NCBI GenBank assembly: GCA_964006375.1
Contig: OZ023265.1
Span: 165,132,118 to 165,196,117 of the forward strand
DNA: 64,000 bases
Source: Tillus elongatus
Taxonomy: Eukaryota; Arthropoda; Insecta; Coleoptera; Cleridae
Direction: 5' to 3'
Part shown: positions 40,084-48,592 of the stretch, piece by piece
Layout of the letters: every line of letters begins with the position of its first letter
How positions within the stretch are numbered: the first letter of the stretch is position 1
The notes under the pieces: generated by a model
Databases searched by the model: none
Told to the model about the DNA's origin: nothing
What the model saw: the letters and a program-made list of their open reading frames with translations, nothing else
Made by a program: the position numbers and the translations under genes

Positions 40084-40857
40084 CGCTTGCGGGCAGGATG
40101 GCAGAATACGTGTAGTTCACGTTATGGTGATGGTGACGAATGTAAGTGTAGGTGAGGTGGTAGGTGGCGATGCGCTGCTGCTAACCACTAGTAAATTAGT
40201 TCAATAAGAAGGAGTCCACGCTCTGGATGGCGGCGTTCCGGCCCCGGGCCCGACACACTCATTATTATCGTTATCGGCACCCCGACACTCGCCACCAGCC
40301 ACGAGGAGATCGGCTTTTGCATATTCCTTCCACCGTACACACATCTTGTACCTCTACGTGTCTCTTCTCGCTCTTCTTCTTTCTTCGATCCTACGCAGAC
40401 AGGTTAACGAGCACTTTGTACTCTATGTTATCTACTATAACATCACCCACACACCAATATATAATAATACGCACATAAAAGAGAATGGCATATACACGCT
40501 TTTATACCTGGTAAAGTAATTGGTTCATTCATTGTTATAAAAGCATGTAAGTAGTGTCAGATCATTCCAAACACATATATTCCAATAATGATTGAATATG
40601 GTAGATGACAGATTTTGGTACATTACTACCAGATTTCTTTGATATCGTGAGATGGAGCAGGGTAAGGACATCTCGTTCGTTATTAGGAACTAAATAATTT
40701 CAAGGGCTCAAATAAACATAAATGTTACAAATAAATCCTGCAAACAAGTAACCAACGATTGAAACATATTTTGCATCTAAAAAACGGCCAAGCTATTTTA
40801 ATGACACTTTTCCTTTGTGGAGTCTATAGTACCTACCAACCTGATCTAACTGTACAC
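40084..40857. other. Low-copy sequence, GC-rich in its first part
   Basis: 40085-40320 is GC-rich (GGCGGCGTTCCGGCCCCGGG at about 40229). An 83-codon frame at 40227-40478 has no motif and I do not call it. Confidence 0.35.
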
Positions 40858-41595
40858 CAGGGGCGGCTCATCAATAAGTGCGCCCGTGCGAGCGCACTGC
40901 CGCCTGCCGTGGAAAAAAATAATATTTTTGCTATGCTATATTTTAATAAATTTTTATTTACTTTCTTACCTCCTGCATTCAACAAATAAAATTAGTATAT
41001 CTAGGATCGCAGAGAGTCGGCAGCCATTAATACAGAATCAGAATAAGTAGTGTTAATCGTTGCAGACGTTATATACATCCATATTCATATAAAGCACTCG
41101 GGCGGCGGTGTGTATTTTTCGGCGCTCTCATGCAATGCGATACTTCAGTGCGAAATGATCGCCGAACCTTGATGCTCTTCGTCAAAAACGACCGAATAAG
41201 CATTCTGTTGTGCGCTGTAAAATTACACACTAACAGTTTGTAGTGGACTTTTGGCAGAGCGTGTGTACCTACTGCCTGGTAATTTTCGTCTTCGCGTCGG
41301 ATTGATTTTTAATTAGATCATTTCGTTGTTGTTTACATGTTCTAACAAGACAATTATTATTATTATGATGGCCACTACTTCGGGTTGCTTAATAAGTGGA
41401 CAAAATAATTGTGATACTGTGATTAATTCAGTGTATATTTTAAATTTAAAGGTTAACTTTTTAAGAAACTTTTTAACTACTATAACGTATAACTAACTAG
41501 AGGAAAACTTGGTAAGTAGTTATTAATTATTAATTTTAGAAAGTAGGTTTCTTTCTAATACATTTTCGGGGAAAAAATATGCGAGCCCTTCATTT
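40858..41595 (+). mobile_element. Possible 5' part of a hAT-like element
   Basis: It starts CCAGGGGCGGCTCATCAATA with a G/C-rich segment, a common hAT start. An ATG at 41367 opens a short frame (MATTSGCLISGQNNCD...) that is lost after about 45 codons. No transposase core or opposite end is seen, and R sequence interrupts it at 41596. Confidence 0.3.
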
Positions 41596-41713
41596 TTAGT
41601 GAATTTGTTTAAATAAATTCACTAATAAGGGGTATCGATGGGGAAACTTCGCAAAAATTTTTTTAAATGAGCGCGAACTAGGACCCCTAGAACCCATATC
41701 CGGGGTCAGTTTC

Positions 41714-41784
<71 letters not shown>
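41596..41784 (+). repeat. Family-R half copy with (TA)n, left flank of the Polinton
   Basis: Palindrome at about 41597-41626, ATATCCGGGGTCAGTTTCAA, then (TA)n 41718-41784. The R sequence that should follow the microsatellite is missing on the far side of the Polinton. Confidence 0.8.
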
Positions 41785-41786
<2 letters not shown>

Positions 41787-43638
41787 TAGGTATAGATGGT
41801 ATGTTCTGGAACCACCACCCACCACACACCACCGGTGGTGGAGGTGGAGGTGGAGGTGGTGGAACTGACCAGACCCGACGGCCTCCGACCAGACCCGAGC
41901 ATAAGGTGGTGGAGCTACTGACCAGACCCGAGCACCTCCACCACCTGACTTCGTATTTAACCCGAACAAGTAGCGAACTAACCTGAGATGACGTGAGCAC
42001 CTCCACCACCTGACTTCGTATTTAACCCGAACAAGTAGCGAACTAACCTGAGATGACGTAATCAAAAGCCAACTAACCTGTATTACGCCAGTTAAAATAA
42101 CATGCGTAATAAGAAGGTAATTATTAGTAATAAACCACATGCCAAAGACTAACCTGGTTATTAAAATCAAATCAATTTAAAATTATCTCATTAGAATTAA
42201 TATAAATAACGTCGTATGTAGGATGAAAATTAAGTCGATCGAATTAAATGGGAACCACCATTGAAAATGACGTGAAGCACTCGTCCCAGAATAATAATAT
42301 TATTAAAGCTGTTAGTATTGGATAAAGTATAAAAAGGTATTTACTTATATTTAAAAGGATAGGAAAATTCGCTACCATACCACACTTGCTGCGTTCAGCT
42401 TATTTATGTAAAAATTGGTAGACCAACTCACCAGACATAATCACCTTCAGACATAGCTTATTTTCGTAAAACGTTTTAGTTCTCATTTTTCACAAAAAAA
42501 AAACTAGACACATATTGATACAAAGTCACCAACAAACCATAGCTCTATATACACAGAACTTTCTACAAATAAACACACCTTCTCGCTTCACTAAAACCTA
42601 AACACCTGTAATGAAAACACACCTATGGTTTATTTAAATGTAAGCAAACAGTAATACACTTAAACATCTGATGCATTTTAGGTAAGATTCAAAAAATTAT
42701 TAAACACATAATTGTCATGACCGCACCCGACTGATGATTTAAACTGTTATTAGCAGGCTATTCACCTAAAGCGGAAACACTTGTGATAACGGTTAATCAG
42801 CTGGTGGCTGATGTACTAATGCGTTTGCACTAAAATCATAACGTTTTATTTCGCTTCCCAGATCATATGACGGCTTTAGTTTAAATAGAGAATCGGTAGC
42901 GAATTTTTATATAAGTTATTTGGTGTAAATTATTTTATTAGAAAATTGAAATACATGTTTTTTATATCGTAAACCCACCAAATTTGTTTCTTAGACAACG
43001 GTTTAAGGTTAGAAATAAAACACTCGATTGTAATACAATTAATTTATTAGGAGTAATAAGATTTACATACAAAATATTACATAATGGCTCTTACAATACC
43101 AGTTAGAGGTTTATATTCAAATACACAGTCATGAATAATTAAACAGTAGGCCCTAGTTCTCGGAGCAAAATTGTCTTTACTCATAAACTCCACTTTGATG
43201 TCGACTGTTGAAGACTTGATTGATTCATTCTGGTGTTGGCAATCGATTACAAATAGAGCTCGATCTTTAAACTCATCATAATTTAAAAGAGGCTCCGACA
43301 TGTTTTTATAGTAAAAACTTTTTTGAAAATCTGTATACATCTGGTAGGCTTCAACATATTTTGATCTTTCGAAATCCATATTCATAGCTTCATAAGGGTA
43401 GCATTCTGAATTTAGGAACACTCGTAGATCTACCATACCGATGTTATCGAAGAAGTCACCTTTTTTGCTAATGTTATCTTTCCGATCTGTTTGAAACGCT
43501 ATAATCACATATCTAGGTCTTTCCAAGTTGGTTGCAGTTTTAACAGCCCACACATCTCTGTTTATATCTCTGAGTGATGGTAGCTCATATATATCCCATT
43601 TCCGATATGCGAGAAATATAGATGTGTCTTTTGCTATT
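41785..43638 (+). repeat. Polinton left terminal inverted repeat, extending into the capsid gene
   Basis: It pairs with 51167-52928. The outer ~445 bp (to about 42231) are almost identical. The middle (about 42232-42960) is similar but rearranged by several indels. The inner part (about 42960-43638), which includes the capsid stop and the last ~187 codons, is again about 99% identical. The tip has a purine-rich GGTGGAGGTGGAGGTGG run (41829-41862) next to CACCACCGGTGGTG. A 65-bp unit is repeated in tandem at 41930-41994 and 41995-42059. Confidence 0.9.
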
Positions 43639-44282
43639 TTATCCATCAGTTCCAGCTTCATTTGATCGTTTGGAAATACATGTTTTGCTTTTAAAAACAT
43701 GTTGGTTACAGTTATCTTAGATCTTGCTGTACCTGTGCTGTAATAGCAGTTGGAATCATTTCGAGCTCTTGTAAATCGGAAAGTATGTTTGCCACAGAGA
43801 ACTCCTTTAAAGTGATGAAAGAAACTGAAGAGGAACCAAAGAGGTAGGAGCAAGTGAAACTTGTTATCGTTTAAGGTGATGTGATCTGATGATACATTTA
43901 ACCCAGCATTGCTAAGAGATTTTGCTTCATTCTTACTAAACGAAAGCAGAGTTTTGATGTTTGTTGTGGTGTATGGATCTCGTACTCGCTCCACTTCCTT
44001 GTTATTTAATTCATAGATCATTGATTCAAACAGAGCTACTCCTCCGTTATTTGACATGTGGCAGACACCAGTAGCATTTTGTACTGCTAGAGGTTCCAAA
44101 GCACCTTCGATTATTAGAGCTGACTCTGCTAGACATACGAATGCATCTTGCTGATTGATGTTTATTTCAACTTCATCGCTGTTACCAAACGATTTAGTTG
44201 ATGAATAGTAAGACCTAAGTTCTTCTCGATCAATGGAGTCGTCAAACTTGGGGTCTTTGAATATTTCTAGTTTTGATGACAT
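43077..44282 (-). CDS. Polinton major capsid protein (double jelly-roll)
   Basis: The product, 401 residues from the ATG at 44282, would form the pseudohexameric capsomers of the predicted icosahedral virion. I recognise it by overall similarity to insect Polinton capsid proteins. The N-terminal LEIFKDPKFDDSID and the beta-rich SYYSSTKSFGNSDEVEINI start the first jelly roll, and the LGxx-free C-terminal part (KWDIYELPSLRD, VDLRVFLNSECYPYEAMNMD) the second. The frame extends nine codons upstream only through a TTG, so ATG 44282 is preferred. AATAAA lies just past the stop (about 43049-43044). The length is at the short side of the family. The last 187 codons lie in the inverted repeat and are duplicated at 51167-51729. 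It overlaps the small ORF upstream by 41 nt. Confidence 0.85.
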   Translation of the reverse strand: MSSKLEIFKDPKFDDSIDREELRSYYSSTKSFGNSDEVEININQQDAFVCLAESALIIEGALEPLAVQNATGVCHMSNNGGVALFESMIYELNNKEVERVRDPYTTTNIKTLLSFSKNEAKSLSNAGLNVSSDHITLNDNKFHLLLPLWFLFSFFHHFKGVLCGKHTFRFTRARNDSNCYYSTGTARSKITVTNMFLKAKHVFPNDQMKLELMDKIAKDTSIFLAYRKWDIYELPSLRDINRDVWAVKTATNLERPRYVIIAFQTDRKDNISKKGDFFDNIGMVDLRVFLNSECYPYEAMNMDFERSKYVEAYQMYTDFQKSFYYKNMSEPLLNYDEFKDRALFVIDCQHQNESIKSSTVDIKVEFMSKDNFAPRTRAYCLIIHDCVFEYKPLTGIVRAIM

Positions 44283-44403
44283 GATAACCAAGACTTTTAA
44301 GGAATTCAATATTATCGGAACGAAGTGTATGCTTCAAAGGAGCTGATTGTACTAAATTTGTTTTGGTAGATTCGCTTGCTTTTATATCTTTAAAGACTAG
44401 CAT
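44242..44403 (-). CDS. Small Polinton ORF between penton and capsid genes (53 aa)
   Basis: An ATG at 44403 opens one base after the penton-gene stop. The frame runs 53 codons, ending inside the capsid gene in another frame (41-nt overlap). The product is basic and contains HTLRSDNIEFLKSLGYHVI. Tight placement between two structural genes, with no other use of this 120-bp gap, supports a real gene. I cannot name its function, and the conserved look of the FLKSLG phrase is only an impression. A chance frame is possible. Confidence 0.5.
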   Translation of the reverse strand: MLVFKDIKASESTKTNLVQSAPLKHTLRSDNIEFLKSLGYHVIKTRNIQRPQV

Positions 44404-44404
44404 T

Positions 44405-45121
44405 CTAGGCAATCTTTTTAAGCTCTAAGCGAACAGACACCTCTTCACCTTGAAAGTTTACAGGAACTGAATCTTGATCCACGATGTCGATGCTTATATT
44501 TGAAATCTCTCGTTTGTTTACTGGTAAATAAATTAGATTCTTAGGTTCTATATCGATTGCATAACCAGGATCGACCATCGGTGCAAACTCATATAACGTA
44601 TGTGAAGGTTTTCCATTATAGTAAGAACCAGACACAATATTAGTTTCTATACGAATCTGTTTAACATCCACTATTTCAACAGGTAAATCAGATTCATGGA
44701 AGACACCTGGTTGAAGAACTTGCTTTGAAAATCCCAGCATTCGCCCAATCGAATCATCAGATTCAAAACTGATACTTGTGAAACACTTTATTTCACATCT
44801 AATGGTGTTGGGATTAGGTCTTAGAATCAAAGCTAGCTGCTTTTGTTCACGTGTTGCTGTAGCACCAACAAGTTCATTTTGAAGCAAGTTTTCCAAATGT
44901 GTTATTTCATATGCACCAGTAGGTATCGTGATGATTCTCCAAGCAGCTCCTTCTTTTACATAAAATTTATTTTTACCTTTATATATGTTAGGTATGTTGT
45001 TGTATGTGTGAAAACCTATCAAAGCAACTGCATAACTACCACCTGGATCCAATTCAATTGGAGGATCGTAGTCTGTTGACAGATGACAACTGCGATCTTT
45101 CAACGTGAAGGTTTGCGACAT
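44405..45121 (-). CDS. Polinton minor capsid (penton-like) protein
   Basis: 238 residues from an ATG 16 nt after the protease stop. It has no enzymatic motif. The sequence is beta-strand rich (YDPPIELDPGGSYAVALIGF, IPTGAYEITHLENLLQN, EVSVRLELKK), matching the single-jelly-roll minor capsid protein that sits at the fivefold vertices in Polintons and related viruses. Its place next to the capsid and protease genes fits. The phrase DSIGRMLGFSKQVL is typical of this group. I assign it by family resemblance and context. The frame is intact and of usual length. Confidence 0.82.
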   Translation of the reverse strand: MSQTFTLKDRSCHLSTDYDPPIELDPGGSYAVALIGFHTYNNIPNIYKGKNKFYVKEGAAWRIITIPTGAYEITHLENLLQNELVGATATREQKQLALILRPNPNTIRCEIKCFTSISFESDDSIGRMLGFSKQVLQPGVFHESDLPVEIVDVKQIRIETNIVSGSYYNGKPSHTLYEFAPMVDPGYAIDIEPKNLIYLPVNKREISNISIDIVDQDSVPVNFQGEEVSVRLELKKIA

Positions 45122-45137
45122 GACTGAAACACAGATA

Positions 45138-45467
45138 CTACTGTTTAAGTCTTTTATTTAAAAATTTTAAACATAAATGACCACAATTATAAGTATTATA
45201 TTTCTGATACACATCATGATTGTACATTAGAGTAGAGTCTTTAAGGTAACGCTGCAGCTCAACTGGTGGCTTCAAGTTTCCATATGAGTCAAAGTACACG
45301 GTTGTGTCACCACGTTTCTTAACTGCAACCCAATGACTGCCAGGTTCCTTGTTTGTTTGCAAATTCATGATAAGTGATTCATTCTTGCGTGGCCCATTCG
45401 ATGGCAAAGTATCTCGCATGTATACACCTCTAAAATATGGAATTTTCATTTTACCAGCAAATTTCAC
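45138..45467 (-). CDS. Polinton maturation protease (adenovirus-type cysteine protease)
   Basis: It would cleave capsid precursors during virion maturation. Counting from the GTG at 45467, the catalytic set is His45 (GSHWVAV), Asp60 (VYFDSYG), Gln88 and Cys95 (YNCGHLC), in the order and spacing of clan CE adenain-type proteases. The conserved N-terminal part (LTNEDLVKFAGKMK then IPYFRGVYMRD) begins upstream of the first ATG (45449). The frame is open back to a stop at 45546-45548 with no ATG at all, so the start is not an ordinary one. It overlaps the end of the PLA2 gene in the -1 frame at a frameshift-like signal (see 45426-45518), and I infer that it is made as a fusion. Read that way, the protease part has 124 codons from 45512. 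Confidence 0.88.
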   Translation of the reverse strand: MKFAGKMKIPYFRGVYMRDTLPSNGPRKNESLIMNLQTNKEPGSHWVAVKKRGDTTVYFDSYGNLKPPVELQRYLKDSTLMYNHDVYQKYNTYNCGHLCLKFLNKRLKQ

Positions 45468-45518
45468 AAGGTCTTCATTTGTTAGAGGTCTTGCTGGTAA
45501 ACATCTTACTCGTTTTTT
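45426..45518 (-). promoter_or_regulatory. Candidate -1 programmed ribosomal frameshift signal
   Basis: On the coding (minus) strand the heptamer A_AAA_AAC lies at 45518-45512, in the X_XXY_YYZ phase of the PLA2 frame, one codon before its TAA (45508-45506). Ten nucleotides after it, TTTACCAGCAA (45501-45491) pairs perfectly with TTGCTGGTAAA (45460-45450), an 11-bp stem with a 30-nt loop. Within the loop ACCTCTAA (45489-45482) is complementary to TTAGAGGT downstream (45433-45426), so an H-type pseudoknot is possible. A -1 slip enters the protease frame directly. Heptamer, spacing and stem are seen; activity is inferred. Confidence 0.7.
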
Positions 45519-46327
45519 GGTTTCTGCAAATACAACCCATAACCGCTACGCTGCTTCTTCAGATATAATCCTTTACCTAGTCTCTTATACTTTGGTTTTA
45601 ATTTCAAACCATTACCTCTCTTACCCATAGCAATAGCCTCCATCGTTTTGTTATGCCGTTCTTCTTCTTCTAGTTTTTGTTTGGCTGATTTGGCATCGTT
45701 AACTGCTTTAGCAATGCCTGCAGCACCGCCACCCAGAGCACCTAGCGCTGACAGGCCACCAAAAATTAAAGGTAGTAGTGGAAGGAAGCCTCCGCTTTTA
45801 GGTATTGGAATAACTCGCGGTTTCAGCACATTCTTACGCCCACCAATCTGTTTAACAATTGCGTGAGCGATATCAAACACGGCATTCTCTGATGGAATAA
45901 GATTTCTGTCTTTTATAACTTCTCCAACCAGACTAAGAATGTTTTTAAAGGGAACTTTTTTCCTCGGTTTTGAGTTGATTACATCAAGACCCATACCGAG
46001 CTTTCTTTTAACTTTCATGGTGTTTGTAACACTCCAAGCGGCTAACTTTTCACCAAAACTCGCGTCCTTTGACTTGACTCTCTCCCAAGCTCGATTCTCC
46101 AACACTTCGTCGGCTCGATGCCTATCACTTAACTCTTTTGATTGAGAGTAAGCGATGTCGTGATCTCGACAAGCACGATCTAAAGGATTGATACCTTGAT
46201 CACCTCTAGCAAGACGTTCTTTAAGTTTAGTGCCCGGGCCACAAAATTGATAACCAGGTACGTGCAGCTCAACAGATAGCTTGTTAATGGCTGTGTTTAC
46301 AAGACCTTCACCCTGTGACACCAACAT
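45506..46327 (-). CDS. Polinton virion protein with parvovirus-type phospholipase A2 domain
   Basis: 273 residues. Residues 24-60 hold a compact PLA2-like domain, with the calcium-loop motif YQFCGPGT (26-33) and the catalytic DHDIAY (His56-Asp57). In parvoviruses such a domain opens endosomal membranes. Residues 178-208 (GGFLPLLPLIFGGLSALGAL...) are a hydrophobic, glycine-rich segment. Residues 211-232 are charged and probably helical. The tail (236-262) is very basic with repeated KGLYL/YGLYL, like a DNA-condensing core peptide. I infer a multifunctional internal virion protein for entry and DNA packing. The start ATG at 46327 lies 26 nt from the divergent ATPase region. The end overlaps the protease frame at the shift signal. 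Confidence 0.82.
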   Translation of the reverse strand: MLVSQGEGLVNTAINKLSVELHVPGYQFCGPGTKLKERLARGDQGINPLDRACRDHDIAYSQSKELSDRHRADEVLENRAWERVKSKDASFGEKLAAWSVTNTMKVKRKLGMGLDVINSKPRKKVPFKNILSLVGEVIKDRNLIPSENAVFDIAHAIVKQIGGRKNVLKPRVIPIPKSGGFLPLLPLIFGGLSALGALGGGAAGIAKAVNDAKSAKQKLEEEERHNKTMEAIAMGKRGNGLKLKPKYKRLGKGLYLKKQRSGYGLYLQKPKNE

Positions 46328-46353
46328 TGATACTAACTGTGTGATCCGCTTAC

Positions 46354-46404
46354 ATGTCTATATTTATATACATACTCGAAAAATATAGTTTAGTTCCAGT
46401 CAAG
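46354..46404. promoter_or_regulatory. Divergent promoter region with TATA-like sequence
   Basis: TCTATATTTATATACAT (about 46357-46373) lies between the PLA2 gene (start 46327, minus) and the preferred ATPase ATG (46405, plus). The only short intergenic interval at the head of both gene groups makes it the likely shared promoter. The TATA sequence falls inside the ATPase frame if the upstream ATG (46354) were used, which is one reason to prefer 46405. Confidence 0.45.
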
Positions 46405-47097
46405 ATGCACACCATCAAACACGCTTCTGTCTTACCTATTACAAATATAGACGATGTTGTTGATACAGCAGAACAACAACTAAGGCATGGTCCTCTCTTC
46501 CCAAACACAGTTAGAGGTATCATATGTGGTCCTAGTGGGTGTGGTAAAACAAATGTTATGTTAAGTTTATTGTTTGAACCGAACGGTTTAAAGTTTGATA
46601 ACGTGTATGTGTATTCAAAGTCTCTGTATCAACCTAAATATAAGATGTTACAAAGGGTGTTGGATGCTACAAAAAGTGTTGGTTATTATCCATATAGTGA
46701 AAACGATGAAATATTAGATCCAGCAGAAGCCCAGGACAACTCGGTGTTTATATTCGATGATGTGGCTTGTGACAAACAAGATAAAATGAGAGCATACTTT
46801 AGTATGGGGAGACATAAGAATATTGATTCATTCTATCTCTGTCAAACATATACTCGAATACCCAAACATCTGATACGTGATAACGCTAACGTTTTGATTC
46901 TCTTTAAACAAGATGAAACGAACTTAAAACACATCTATGACGATCATGTGACCACTGATATGGACTTTAAACAATTTAAAAATATATGTTGTCAATGCTG
47001 GAATGGTAATAAGTATGGTGTGTTGGTGATTGTAAAAGAAAACGAAGTCCACAGAGGGAGATATAGAAAAGGATTCGATAGCTACATATTAATCTAA
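46405..47097 (+). CDS. Polinton genome-packaging ATPase (FtsK/HerA, A32-like)
   Basis: 230 residues; the motor expected to pump element DNA into the capsid. Walker A GPSGCGKT is at 42-49, Walker B VFIFDDVAC at 114-122, and the sensor-like CQTYTRIPK at 146-154. The DNAN/LFKQDETNLKHIYDDHV region follows. The order and length match packaging ATPases of Polintons and large DNA viruses. An in-frame ATG at 46354 would add 17 residues, but the hydrophobic addition is not typical of the family. It is the first gene of the plus-strand group, 408 bp ahead of the next gene, from which a tandem repeat separates it. Confidence 0.9.
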   Translation: MHTIKHASVLPITNIDDVVDTAEQQLRHGPLFPNTVRGIICGPSGCGKTNVMLSLLFEPNGLKFDNVYVYSKSLYQPKYKMLQRVLDATKSVGYYPYSENDEILDPAEAQDNSVFIFDDVACDKQDKMRAYFSMGRHKNIDSFYLCQTYTRIPKHLIRDNANVLILFKQDETNLKHIYDDHVTTDMDFKQFKNICCQCWNGNKYGVLVIVKENEVHRGRYRKGFDSYILI

Positions 47098-47160
47098 TGG
47101 TCTACAACTAACAACAACAAAGAGATGTCTAGCAGGACAACCAACCAGCTAACAAGACAG

Positions 47161-47374
47161 ACAACCTGTCTAAAACAACCTGTCTAAAACAACCTGTCTA
47201 AAACAACTTGTCTAAAACAACCTGTCTAAAACAACTTGTCTAAAACAACCTGTCTAAAACAACTTGTCTAAAACAACTTGTCTAAAACAACCTGTCTAAA
47301 ACAACCTGTCTAAAACAACCTGTCTAACAACCTGTCTAACAACCTGTCTAACAACCTGTCTAACAACCTGTCTA
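47161..47374. repeat. Short tandem repeat: eleven 14-bp units, then five 12-bp units
   Basis: ACAACCTGTCTAAA (with T for C in some units) repeats from 47161 to 47314, then ACAACCTGTCTA from 47315 to 47374. The two differ only by the final AA, so the array seems to have grown in two phases. It fills the ATPase-DUF8207 intergenic space, and partial ACCTGT/GTTAG-like pieces continue to about 47400. It may hold regulatory sites, but nothing in the sequence shows that. Confidence 0.9.
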
Positions 47375-47505
47375 ACAACCGGGTCTACCTGTTGTGTTAG
47401 ATACCTAACACTAGATAGGCAGACATACAACCAATTCAAAGCTAGTACACCTTAAACCACCGAACTGTTTGCATCTCTTAACACGAAACAAATAACTTTA
47501 GCAAG

Positions 47506-48543
47506 ATGGAGGTGATGAGTAACCAAGAGAGAAAAATTAAGAAAAAGATTTTACAACTTGCTGAAAACATTCGAAAAAAACATTTAATACTTAAGCTTGG
47601 TAGAGCTGAGAATGATGAAGCCCTGCAGCGTTTATATAAACCACTTGTTGACCCACTGAGTGAAATATCTAAAAATACATCAACGCTTAAACTGCAGTCA
47701 CCAGCTGAACAAATCAAAGAAGAAGCGGTACCAGAAAAGAAACCCAAAGTTGAGTTCCTTAAAGACCATGAAGTTTTTGAAGCCGAACCAGAAGTAGAGA
47801 CAAGTTTTGATGATGAGGATATCCCAACATTTGAAGAGCTTGAGGTAGATCTACAAACTGTCACAAACAACCCAGCATATCAAGAATTTTTGGAGCAATA
47901 TCCTGAACGAGTTCGATATTATGTAGACAAGTATTTTACTGAACCACCGAGGCTTGCTACTATTGATCAAACGTATGGTGCTCGCTACGCTAAAGATACT
48001 GGTAGTTGGAGTCTTGGCAATAAACACTTGGACTTTACTGATAATGACATTCGACTAGGTCAAAGGAGATATCCGCAAACACAAGGTCTGCTAGAATTGA
48101 TATTTATGAAAACACCTAGAGGGTATACCTATGACGATCTTCAACACTATAGAGATATTCTAGAAGCAACTAGTGTTCATAAAATGAACTACGATCCCAA
48201 CGCACGAACCAAGGGTTGTTCCTCGGAAAAGTATCTGACTCTAATAAAACCAGTTATAAACCCAAGAGGACGAAGATCCTCAACTCCTCAAGGTTTTGGT
48301 TACGACACACATCATAACGCAGAACAAAAAACTGAACCTAGAGCTCAGAATGTAAGCAGCAACACTAACAACTATATGCTACAAAATAACAAACAAATAG
48401 AATATGTCTATTGGGATGACATAAATGAGCTGGTTGATAGACTTAGACTTTTAGTAGCTTCCCAAGCTGCTGGTAATAATGCTCATAACAATGAAATTCA
48501 GTCAATCATTGAAGAACTGAAGGAGGTTGGTGTTATCGCCTAA
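47506..48543 (+). CDS. Polinton protein of unknown function (DUF8207-type)
   Basis: 345 residues. An N-terminal basic helix (QERKIKKKILQLAENIRKKH) is followed by an acidic, probably disordered stretch (about 60-115). Next comes a conserved core (about 160-235) with WSLGNKHLDFTDNDIRLGQR, QGLLELIFMKTPRGYTYDDL and YRDILEATSVHKMNYDPNAR. A polar linker and the C-terminal YVYWDDINELVDRLRLLVAS...IQSIIEELKEVGVI complete it. This pattern recurs in insect Polintons under a domain of unknown function. I cannot state its role; its position with packaging and fibre-like genes suggests a virion component. The ATG at 47506 follows the tandem repeat by 132 bp. Confidence 0.75.
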   Translation: MEVMSNQERKIKKKILQLAENIRKKHLILKLGRAENDEALQRLYKPLVDPLSEISKNTSTLKLQSPAEQIKEEAVPEKKPKVEFLKDHEVFEAEPEVETSFDDEDIPTFEELEVDLQTVTNNPAYQEFLEQYPERVRYYVDKYFTEPPRLATIDQTYGARYAKDTGSWSLGNKHLDFTDNDIRLGQRRYPQTQGLLELIFMKTPRGYTYDDLQHYRDILEATSVHKMNYDPNARTKGCSSEKYLTLIKPVINPRGRRSSTPQGFGYDTHHNAEQKTEPRAQNVSSNTNNYMLQNNKQIEYVYWDDINELVDRLRLLVASQAAGNNAHNNEIQSIIEELKEVGVIA

Positions 48544-48592
48544 TATACCTACATATATCACAGATATACCTACCTTAGTGCTTAGTATAAAA

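Noticed and set aside
40227..40478. 83-codon frame in a GC-rich block
   Set aside because: Low-complexity, His/Tyr/Arg-rich with no domain; no splice or promoter evidence can be judged.
41801..41986. Polyglycine and polyproline frames in the Polinton ends
   Set aside because: They come from the GGTGGAGGT-type run and occur symmetrically in both inverted repeats.
45648..46145. Plus-strand frames over the PLA2 gene
   Set aside because: Antisense shadows of the minus-strand gene, without motifs.
47161..47374. Short regular repeats resembling a CRISPR or telomeric array
   Set aside because: Units are directly adjacent 14- and 12-bp repeats without spacers.
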